From positions 1-7,817 of the forward strand of contig CABUCP010000138.1 in assembly GCA_902490055.1 (NCBI GenBank): 7,817 bases of DNA, given 5' to 3'. This DNA comes from an uncultured Klebsiella sp. (GTDB taxonomy: Bacteria > Pseudomonadota > Gammaproteobacteria > Enterobacterales > Enterobacteriaceae). Below, piece after piece: positions 1-5,421 of the stretch (position 1 is the first letter of the stretch; every line of letters starts with the position of its first letter). The position numbers and the translations under genes were made by a program. Below the pieces are notes generated by a model that did not search any database, was not told where the DNA came from, and was given only the letters and a program-made list of their open reading frames with translations.

Positions 1-43
1 GTTAATCCGTATGTCACTGGTTCGAGTCCAGTCAGAGGAGCCA
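1..43 (+). tRNA. tRNA-Asn (GTT), 3' portion, cut by the window edge
   Basis: The first three bases are the anticodon GTT. They are followed by the 3' half of the anticodon arm, a variable region, a T arm with stem ACTGG/CCAGT (16-20 and 28-32) around the loop TTCGAGT (21-27), the 3' acceptor strand (33-39), the discriminator G and an encoded CCA (41-43). The sequence agrees with the enteric tRNA-Asn genes (asnT/U/V/W type) as I know them. The 5' half lies outside the window. Enterobacteria carry several near-identical copies, so I cannot say which one this is. It is convergent with amn. Confidence 0.96.
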
Positions 44-44
44 A
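28..44 (+). other. tRNA-Asn attachment core (attB-like, apparently unoccupied)
   Basis: The 17 bases CCAGTCAGAGGAGCCAA at the tRNA 3' end match the attachment core known for the Yersinia high-pathogenicity island and related integrative elements (established knowledge). The flank on the left is ordinary tRNA sequence and on the right, after the terminator, comes the chromosomal gene amn. No island is therefore inserted at this copy within the window. I saw no second copy of the 17-mer in the window. Confidence 0.7.
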
Positions 45-50
45 ATTTAG

Positions 51-77
51 AAAAGCCTGCTTTCGAGCAGGCTTTTT
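51..77 (+). terminator. Rho-independent terminator of tRNA-Asn, probably bidirectional
   Basis: A perfect 11-bp stem (AAAAGCCTGCT at 51-61 and AGCAGGCTTTT at 66-76) closes on a TTCG tetraloop (62-65) and ends in five T residues (73-77), starting 8 bases after the tRNA CCA. The stem begins with AAAA, so the minus-strand transcript also ends in a U run. It can therefore stop transcription from convergent amn as well. Confidence 0.93.
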
Positions 78-102
78 GCTTTTCAACATCCGCCACAATT
101 AT

Positions 103-126
103 GCCCTGCGCAAATGCACGCAGGGC
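103..126 (-). terminator. Hairpin just downstream of amn
   Basis: An 8-bp perfect stem (GCCCTGCG at 103-110 and CGCAGGGC at 119-126) with an 8-base loop starts 12 bases after the amn stop codon. The minus-strand side is followed only by ATAATTGT, so the U run is poor. It may act as an RNA 3' end stabiliser or a weak terminator, with the stronger hairpin at 51-77 as backup. Confidence 0.5.
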
Positions 127-137
127 TCACCAGGCAA

Positions 138-1592
138 TTAACGGAACGGCGGCTCGTTGAAGGTACGCAGCTTACGGGAGTGCATATGGTCACCCTCGGC
201 GCGCAGCAAATCGATGGCGCGGATCCCAATCTGCAGATGTTCGGAAATTGCCCCCTCATAGAAGCGGTTAGCCTGTCCCGGTAGCTTAATCTCACCATGC
301 AGCGGCTTATCGGAGACACACAGCAGCGTGCCGTAAGGTACGCGGAAGCGGTAGCCCTGCGCGGCGATGGTGGCGCTCTCCATATCAATCGCGACCGCGC
401 GGCTGAGGTTAAAGCGCAACGCCGAGGCGGAATAACGCAGTTCCCAGTTGCGGTCATCGGTGGTGACCACCGTGCCGGTACGCAAACGCTGTTTGACCTC
501 TTCGCCGGGCATGCCGCTCACCTGTTTGGTGGCGTCATACAGCGCACGTTGCACTTCGGCAATACTCGGGATCGGAATATCCGGCGGCAGCACCGCATCC
601 AGCACGTGATCGTCACGCAAATAGGCATGCGCCAGCACGTAATCGCCGATTGACTGGCTCTCACGCAGGCCGCCGCAGTGGCCAATCATCAGCCACACGT
701 CCGGGCGCAAGACCGCCAGATGATCGCAGATATTTTTGGCGTTCGCCGGACCCACGCCGATGTTGATCAGAGTGATCCCCTGGCCGTCTTTGGTAATCAG
801 GTGCCAGGCCGGCATCTGATGCTTTTTCCATGCCAGATCGGAAATGGCCTGCTCCGGGGCCTCGGTGTCGGCGGTGATCCAGATGCCCCCCGCGCAGGAA
901 AGCGCAATGTAGGGGCTATCCGGGTCGAGGATTTGGCTGCAGCCCCAACTGACGAACTCATCGACGTAGCGGGTGTAGTTGGTAAACAAAACGTACGGCT
1001 GGAAATGCTCAACTGGCGTACCGGTGTAGTGCTTCAGGCGCGCCAGCGAGAAATCGACGCGGCGGGCGTCAAAATGCGACAGCGGATAATATTCGGTAGC
1101 GTGGAACAGTCCGTCGGCGGTCTCATCGCCAATCTGCGACAGTTCAGTGGTCGGGAAATAGCGGGTTAACCCGGCGCTCATTGAGCGATCGAGGATTAAC
1201 TCAGAGCCGTCAATCACGTACGGGTAGGGGATTTCGTGCTGCGAACAGCCGACGCTGATATGCGCGTCGTAGTCCTGATACAGCAACGTCAACTGCTCCA
1301 GCAGGTAAGCGCGAAACAGTTTTGGATTGGTAATGGTGGTGGTGTAGCAGCCCGCATGGGTGAATCGCCCCCAGGCGCGAGTTTTTAAGGCTTTGTGATC
1401 GGCGCCATCCCACGAAACGGACAGCTGGGGATAGACGAATAACCCTTCAGCGCGGGCTATTTCATCAGGGAGGGTGTTGTGGTGAATGTATTCGCCAATG
1501 GCCTTACGCAACGCGTTAACCGCTTTTTCATACTGCGCTTCCAACTGGGAAAGCGCTTGTTCCGGGGTCAGGCTGACGGCCTTCTGGTTCAT
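138..1592 (-). CDS. amn: AMP nucleosidase
   Basis: Amn hydrolyses AMP to adenine and ribose 5-phosphate in the cytoplasm, which sets AMP levels and feeds purine salvage. The protein is full length and follows E. coli Amn closely from end to end. Numbering from the upstream Met, the N-terminal AMP-nucleosidase domain covers about residues 1-190 (conserved stretches near FTHAG and RSMSAGLTRYFPTTEL). The C-terminal nucleoside-phosphorylase fold follows, with IGVGPANAK (279-287), IGHCGGLR (304-311), AIDMESATIAAQG (402-414) and CVSDKPLHGE (426-435, with the family's catalytic-type Asp429). Two ATG codons stand in tandem at 1595 and 1592. The Shine-Dalgarno AAGGAG lies 3 bases from the first and 6 from the second, so I chose the second, which gives 484 residues, the E. 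coli length. In E. coli amn is reported to respond to phosphate starvation through PhoB; I could not see a convincing Pho box here. Confidence 0.98.
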   Translation of the reverse strand: MNQKAVSLTPEQALSQLEAQYEKAVNALRKAIGEYIHHNTLPDEIARAEGLFVYPQLSVSWDGADHKALKTRAWGRFTHAGCYTTTITNPKLFRAYLLEQLTLLYQDYDAHISVGCSQHEIPYPYVIDGSELILDRSMSAGLTRYFPTTELSQIGDETADGLFHATEYYPLSHFDARRVDFSLARLKHYTGTPVEHFQPYVLFTNYTRYVDEFVSWGCSQILDPDSPYIALSCAGGIWITADTEAPEQAISDLAWKKHQMPAWHLITKDGQGITLINIGVGPANAKNICDHLAVLRPDVWLMIGHCGGLRESQSIGDYVLAHAYLRDDHVLDAVLPPDIPIPSIAEVQRALYDATKQVSGMPGEEVKQRLRTGTVVTTDDRNWELRYSASALRFNLSRAVAIDMESATIAAQGYRFRVPYGTLLCVSDKPLHGEIKLPGQANRFYEGAISEHLQIGIRAIDLLRAEGDHMHSRKLRTFNEPPFR

Positions 1593-1598
1593 CATTCG

Positions 1599-1604
1599 CT
1601 CCTT
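1599..1604 (-). promoter_or_regulatory. Ribosome binding site of amn
   Basis: AAGGAG on the minus strand, 6 bases before the ATG at 1592 and only 3 before the ATG at 1595. The spacing favours the inner start. Confidence 0.85.
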
Positions 1605-1617
1605 GTTTCAGGTCTGC

Positions 1618-1639
1618 TGATACTCTCGATAGTATGTCA
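1618..1639. repeat. Small inverted repeat in the amn leader/promoter region
   Basis: TGATACT and AGTATGTCA face each other across CTCGAT. The inner 5-bp arms are perfect (ATACT/AGTAT) and the outer TGA/TCA arms pair if one G is bulged. It lies 23-44 bases upstream of the first amn ATG, where it could be an operator or a 5' UTR hairpin. It is short enough to be chance. Confidence 0.25.
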
Positions 1640-1723
1640 CAGCGCGAAAATGGCGAAGGAAAATTGCGACCCGCAAATAATAGAAGAATTGGTTGATAAT
1701 AAACGCTTAGAACAGGAGGGCTG

Positions 1724-1963
1724 TCAGGCAGTCTGCGCCCAGCGTTCGGCGCTAAAGTGGCTGGCAGTCACGACTTTCAGCGTCGCTGCGCTATCATTGT
1801 TGATACAGTACAGCGCATTAGGAATCGGCGTAAGTTTATCGCCCTCCTGCAGCCGGCAGCGGGTTTCAATTTCGGCAATGACCGCAATTTGGCCACTTTG
1901 CAGAACGACGCAGCCTGGTACAGCAGATGCGTTTTTCCGTACTTTCTTGACCCACCATTCCAT
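1724..1963 (-). CDS. Small uncharacterised protein (79 aa)
   Basis: I do not recognise this family. The frame is preferred over the overlapping frames because it starts at an ATG with AGGG placed 7 bases upstream and because its composition looks like a folded protein. It has a charged, tryptophan-containing N-terminus (MEWWVKKVRKNAS), then alternating hydrophobic and polar segments typical of small beta-rich folds (CVVLQSGQIAVIAEIE, then NALYCINND and ATLKVVTASHF), and a short C-terminal tail. There are three cysteines (18, 36, 53). There is no signal peptide or membrane segment, so it is probably cytoplasmic. It lies 128 bases upstream of amn on the same strand and is divergent from the hydrolase gene. 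Co-transcription with amn is possible, because I see no terminator between them, but it is unproven. The gene call is moderately sure; no function can be assigned. Confidence 0.65.
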   Translation of the reverse strand: MEWWVKKVRKNASAVPGCVVLQSGQIAVIAEIETRCRLQEGDKLTPIPNALYCINNDSAATLKVVTASHFSAERWAQTA

Positions 1964-1970
1964 GTTTTCA

Positions 1971-1974
1971 CCCT
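1971..1974 (-). promoter_or_regulatory. Ribosome binding site of the 79-aa gene
   Basis: AGGG on the minus strand within CCAGGGTGAAAAC, 7 bases before the ATG at 1963. It is the main reason for believing this small frame over its competitors. Confidence 0.55.
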
Positions 1975-2079
1975 GGCTTGTTACACTTTGAATGAAACGC
2001 GTTATCGGTTTAAAGACAACTGAAACCGCCCATTGGTTTAATTTACGTTTAGCTGAAGTAGATAAATCTTAACACCGCG

Positions 2080-3627
2080 ATGCAGCGGGACTGGCAAACA
2101 ACACATATGGCAATGACGCGATTTAACAAACTTCTGAATCAATCTGGTTTAAGGATAGTCTCGCTGGCGAAAAAAACGCTGGTAGCGGCAGCCATCGTGG
2201 TGGTGGTGTTTTTTATTGGCAGGATATATGAATCGGAACGCGGCCCGGCGCTGCAGCGCTGGCACACCTGGTCTGGCGATGAGATGACGGCCAGCGAAAT
2301 CGATCGCGCCAGCTTTGCCAGTTATCTCAAACGTGAAGATGAAATATTTGCCGATCTGCAGCGCGAGGTCAGCGACCAGCTCTCTGCGGCTGACAAAACG
2401 CCGATTAACCGTTTTTATCGCGACAGCCAGGTCTACCCGCAGCGCTTTACGCCCAACTGGAACCACTCTTTTATTTTGCTGCCGTCCGGGAAGCCGCGTG
2501 GCGCGGTCGTACTCCTGCATGGTTTAACCGACTCACCCTACAGCGTGCGCTATCTGGCGGAAGATTATCAGCAGCATGGCTTCGTCGCGGTAGCGCCGCG
2601 TTTACCCGGCCACGGCACCGCGCCGGGGGCGTTGACCGACGTAGACTGGCAGCAGTGGCTGGCGGCGACTCGCCTGGCGGTGCGGGAAGCGACGCGCCTT
2701 GCCGGTAGCGATGTACCGCTGCATCTGGTCGGGTATTCGAACGGTGGGGCGCTGGCGCTGAAGTATGCGCTTGATGGCCTGAATGATAAAACGTTGGTCA
2801 GACCGCAGCAGATAGTTCTGCTGTCGCCGATGATTGGCGTAACCGCTTTTGCCCGTTTCGCCGGGATTGCCGGCCTGCCTTCGGTGTTTCCCGCCTTTGC
2901 GCGCGCGGCGTGGCTGAACGTGGTACCCGAGTTTAATCCCTATAAATACAATTCGTTCCCGGTGAAGGCGGCGCGTCAATCGTGGCTGCTCACTCAGGCA
3001 TTGCAAAAGCAGATTATGCAGGCGGCGCAGACCCGGCAGCTGGCCTCGCTGGCGCCGGTGTTAACCTTCCAGTCGGTGATTGACTCCACGGTCAGTACCC
3101 GGGCGGTAGTGGATTCGCTATACCGCTATTTACCGGACAACGGCAGCGAATTAGTGATCTTCGATATTAATCAGGCGGCGAATCTGCGGGCGCTTTTCCG
3201 CCCGGCAACCTATTCGGCGGTGAATACGTTATTACCGCCCGCGCCGCGTCAGTACTCCATGACGATCGTGACTAACGCCACTCCGCGCACCTATGACACC
3301 GTGGCGCGGTTGACGCTGGCGGGTCAAACCACCGACAGCACGCAGGCGCTGCATCTGGCCTGGCCGCAGGATATGTATTCGCTTTCGCATATCGCCGTCC
3401 CGTTTCCCATCACCGACTCGCTGTATGGCCGCGAGCCGACGGAGAAAAACCTAAACGGAATTAGTATCGGTACGATTTCACTGCGCGGCGAGACCGCAAC
3501 GCTCAGCGTCGGCCTCGATACCCTGATGCGCGCCACGTCTAACCCGTTCTTCCCTTATCTGCAGCAGCGGATTAACCAGCATTTACCGCCGCTCTCAGAA
3601 CAGCAGAATGTGCAAAACCGCCCTTAG
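2080..3627 (+). CDS. Membrane-anchored alpha/beta hydrolase (serine aminopeptidase/lipase-like)
   Basis: This is a predicted serine hydrolase of the alpha/beta fold (Hydrolase_4, S33-like) held in the inner membrane. A basic N-terminus is followed by one hydrophobic segment at about residues 33-48 (LVAAAIVVVVFFIG), a signal-anchor arrangement that should place the catalytic domain in the periplasm. The fold starts with GAVVLLHGLTDSPYS (141-155, oxyanion HG motif), continues through APRLPGHG (172-179), and has the nucleophile elbow GYSNGG with Ser220. Asp335 (in SVIDSTVS) and His437 (in SLSHIAVP) complete a likely triad, but about 100 residues separate them, so an unusually long insertion lies between these elements. 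The start is uncertain: ATGs at 2080, 2107 and 2113 all lack a good Shine-Dalgarno, and the first in-frame stop upstream is at 2059. The substrate is unknown; esters, acyl groups or peptides are all possible. The 3' end overlaps the convergent membrane-protein gene by 33 bp. Confidence 0.88.
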   Translation: MQRDWQTTHMAMTRFNKLLNQSGLRIVSLAKKTLVAAAIVVVVFFIGRIYESERGPALQRWHTWSGDEMTASEIDRASFASYLKREDEIFADLQREVSDQLSAADKTPINRFYRDSQVYPQRFTPNWNHSFILLPSGKPRGAVVLLHGLTDSPYSVRYLAEDYQQHGFVAVAPRLPGHGTAPGALTDVDWQQWLAATRLAVREATRLAGSDVPLHLVGYSNGGALALKYALDGLNDKTLVRPQQIVLLSPMIGVTAFARFAGIAGLPSVFPAFARAAWLNVVPEFNPYKYNSFPVKAARQSWLLTQALQKQIMQAAQTRQLASLAPVLTFQSVIDSTVSTRAVVDSLYRYLPDNGSELVIFDINQAANLRALFRPATYSAVNTLLPPAPRQYSMTIVTNATPRTYDTVARLTLAGQTTDSTQALHLAWPQDMYSLSHIAVPFPITDSLYGREPTEKNLNGISIGTISLRGETATLSVGLDTLMRATSNPFFPYLQQRINQHLPPLSEQQNVQNRP

Positions 3628-4506
3628 CGCGATGCCGATGAGCGCGGCAGGGGCGACGAAGCGGAACAGGCGCACAAACCGCGAGCTGACGCCGAGGAAA
3701 ATGCCGATGCCGGGCAGGTCGAAGGTCTGGATCAGCAGTCCCGCCGAGGCGTTTATCTGGCTGAGCGTCACTTTACCCTGCTGGGCAAGTTCGGAGATCA
3801 CGCCGAAGTAAGCGGTGCCGCCGGCGACGCATTTCACCAGCGCGGGCAGGACGAAATTCTCAGGAATGTGTAGCCACTGCAGCAGCGGCATCAACGCATG
3901 CTGCAGCATCTCGATGACGCCCGCCGCCTGCATCAGGCCGACGATGGTTAAAGATAAAATCAGCATCGGCACGGCGCCGAGCGCCAGGCGGATGGCATCG
4001 GATCCGGCGCTATTGATCACCGCAATCAGTCCTTGAGTGTTTTGTTCGCTTTCCGGAAGCGCTTCCGCGCGGGTACTCTCGACAATTGAGAGCTTTCGCC
4101 CGGTGGCGTACCAGCAGACCGCGGCGGCGCACAGCCCGCCAATAATAGAAATGGTAATGGCAGCCAGCCAGTGCAGGCCGAACGGCGTTAAGGGATAAAA
4201 GACGTTGCCCTGGCCCATGGCGAAGACCATCGCCAGAGTGGCGGCCATTTGCCGGTCGGAAACGCCGCGCTTATCCATTATCGCGAGGGTGGCGAGCGGG
4301 GCGGCGAAGCTGACGAAATTAATCTGAATCAGCGCGAAAGCGCTCATGCCGGTCAGACCGAAGGGTTTCAACAGCGGCGCTAGCCAGCGCACGATGACGT
4401 CAAGAATGCCCCGGACTTCGAGATATTTCATTATGATCAGCATGACGACCATAATCGGTAACAAGGTATAAAGCGCCACGTCGACGGAGGATTTCCCCGC
4501 TGACAT
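3595..4506 (-). CDS. Nucleoside-recognition (Gate) domain membrane protein, N-terminus possibly frameshifted
   Basis: This is an integral membrane protein of the Gate/nucleoside-recognition superfamily (relatives: SpmA/SpmB, YjiG/YjiH, nucleoside transporters); the substrate is unknown. It is a tandem duplication. Residues 2-50 (SAGKSSVDVALYTLLPI through LAPLLKPFG) align with 166-212 (SAGSDAIRLALGAVPML through LMPLLQWLH). Conserved features include INFVSFAAPLATLAIMD (62-78), the first-half GQGNVFYPL (98-106) and the second-half AGGTAYFGVISELA (228-241). A polar linker at about 138-158 separates the halves. The ATG at 4506 is the only standard start in this frame after the TAA at 4537-4539, yet it has no ribosome binding site and begins inside the first repeat. 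An ATG pair at 4549/4546 with GGGA upstream opens a frame one base away that would encode MMALTI followed by DLHVIGII and this protein if one T were absent. It follows the transferase gene on the same strand, so an operon is likely. Confidence 0.85.
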   Translation of the reverse strand: MSAGKSSVDVALYTLLPIMVVMLIIMKYLEVRGILDVIVRWLAPLLKPFGLTGMSAFALIQINFVSFAAPLATLAIMDKRGVSDRQMAATLAMVFAMGQGNVFYPLTPFGLHWLAAITISIIGGLCAAAVCWYATGRKLSIVESTRAEALPESEQNTQGLIAVINSAGSDAIRLALGAVPMLILSLTIVGLMQAAGVIEMLQHALMPLLQWLHIPENFVLPALVKCVAGGTAYFGVISELAQQGKVTLSQINASAGLLIQTFDLPGIGIFLGVSSRFVRLFRFVAPAALIGIALRAVLHILLF

Positions 4507-4528
4507 GATGATGCCGATGACATGCAGG

Positions 4529-4549
4529 TCAAATAGTTAGCGCCATCAT
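4529..4549 (-). other. Displaced start region of the Gate gene (one-base frame disruption)
   Basis: On the minus strand ATG ATG GCG CTA ACT ATT is followed by TGA, a stop after six codons. Removing one T from the TTT run (plus-strand AAA at 4531-4533) joins it to GAC CTG CAT GTC ATC and the main frame. GGGA (4552-4555) sits 5 bases before the second ATG. The region therefore looks like the ancestral start of the downstream gene. The disruption may be a sequencing error, a real mutation or, less likely, a recoding site. Confidence 0.6.
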
Positions 4550-4616
4550 AATCCCGATAGTGCGGAATGAACATGCTTTCATGCCCCTGACGGCCCGCTC
4601 GCCGATTTTTTGCCCG

Positions 4617-5330
4617 CTAATAGAGACAGGTGACGACGCTACCTTCGCGTATTTGATAGTCGCCGCTGAACCGACGGCCCGCGGGGAATTCGTCGCCAAG
4701 CGTGGTATTGAGGCGCAGCGTGAAGCGTTGGCTTGCCGGATCGAGCGCAATCATCGAAGCGGCGTTGAAATCAAACATCCGCAGCACGCGCGGGTACAGC
4801 GCTTTAAACAGACTTTCTTTGGCCGAGAACGCCGTCAACAGCGCCCACTCTATATCCAGCCCGCAGCGGGCGAGTAGCGCCTGTTCCGCCGGGTCGACAA
4901 ACATATCGGCGCTTTCCCGCATGATCCCCGGCTGCAGGTGTTCGATATCGATCCCGGGATGCAGGCCGTCGGATTGCGCGCTAACGACGGCGAAAGCGAT
5001 ATCCCCGCTGTGCGACAGACTCCCGCGCCAGCCCGTTGGCCAGCGCGGCGCGCGGTCGGCGGCGGTCAATACCGGATCGCTGCAGCCAGATTGGCGCAGC
5101 AGATACTGTGCGCAGTAGCGTCCGGCCAGATATTCGGCTTTACGTTTGGCGACGGCGCCAGCAAGGGCGGGGGGGAGCGGAACGGCGTACTGGCTGAATA
5201 GTACGTCCTGAAATTGATGCTTTATGAAACGAACCCGACAGAATTTCAGCGCCGGGGCGGCACGCAGGTAGCCGCATTCGGCATGCTGAATAAATGGTAA
5301 ATTTTGCAAGGTGTCGGTGACGATAAACAT
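4617..5330 (-). CDS. EntD-like 4'-phosphopantetheinyl transferase
   Basis: The enzyme moves 4'-phosphopantetheine from coenzyme A to a conserved serine of carrier proteins, turning apo-proteins of siderophore, polyketide or peptide synthetases into holo forms. At 237 residues it is a little longer than E. coli EntD. The Sfp/EntD signatures are in order: KRKAEYLAGR (62-71), WRGSLSHSGDIAFAVVS (101-117), GIDIE (126-130) with metal ligands Asp128 and Glu130, then DPAEQALLARCGLD (146-159) and FSAKESLFKALYP (168-180) with Glu172 and Lys176. All key residues are present, so it should be active. The start at 5330 gives a protein beginning MFIVTDTLQNLP; its ribosome binding site is weak. The gene is not beside ent, fep or any synthetase gene in this window. 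The Gate gene starts about 70-110 bases downstream on the same strand. The partner carrier protein cannot be told from context. Confidence 0.93.
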   Translation of the reverse strand: MFIVTDTLQNLPFIQHAECGYLRAAPALKFCRVRFIKHQFQDVLFSQYAVPLPPALAGAVAKRKAEYLAGRYCAQYLLRQSGCSDPVLTAADRAPRWPTGWRGSLSHSGDIAFAVVSAQSDGLHPGIDIEHLQPGIMRESADMFVDPAEQALLARCGLDIEWALLTAFSAKESLFKALYPRVLRMFDFNAASMIALDPASQRFTLRLNTTLGDEFPAGRRFSGDYQIREGSVVTCLY

Positions 5331-5358
5331 GCAGGCTCATCAGGTAAAACGATGTGTG

Positions 5359-5373
5359 GCGCTACCTTAGCGC
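5359..5373. repeat. Perfect 6-bp inverted repeat upstream of the transferase gene
   Basis: GCGCTA and TAGCGC are separated by CCT. The repeat lies 29-43 bases upstream of the transferase start, in the short gap between that gene and the terminator of the large gene. It could be a regulator site in the transferase promoter region or a second, weak hairpin. I found no convincing -35/-10 pair and no Fur-box-like sequence here. Confidence 0.35.
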
Positions 5374-5385
5374 AAATGTTGGCAG

Positions 5386-5413
5386 AAAAGCTACCCGCCC
5401 GGCGGCGGGTAGC
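5386..5413 (-). terminator. Rho-independent terminator of the large exoprotein gene
   Basis: Read on the minus strand, a perfect 10-bp GC-rich stem (GCTACCCGCC and GGCGGGTAGC) with a 4-base loop GCCG is followed by TTTTCTG. It begins 8 bases after the stop codon of the large gene and separates it from the transferase gene, which must therefore have its own promoter in about 5331-5385. Confidence 0.9.
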
Positions 5414-5421
5414 GGGGTTGG

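Noticed and set aside
678..1169. Plus-strand open frame of 163 codons inside amn
   Set aside because: It is fully antisense to a highly conserved gene, has an arginine/histidine/glutamine-rich composition typical of antisense shadows, and matches no domain I know.
1596..1680. PhoB box in front of amn
   Set aside because: No pair of CTGTCAT-like direct repeats at 11-base spacing can be seen. GTGACAT alone is too weak, although amn is known to be phosphate-regulated in E. coli.
1980..2079. Sigma-70 promoter for the hydrolase gene
   Set aside because: The region is AT-rich with partial matches (TTGGTT, TAGATA), but the spacing is about 20 bases, so I could not support a specific promoter.
4702..5118. 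Plus-strand open frame of 138 codons opposite the transferase
   Set aside because: It lies wholly inside a gene with all EntD motifs, and its serine/arginine-rich translation looks like an antisense artefact.
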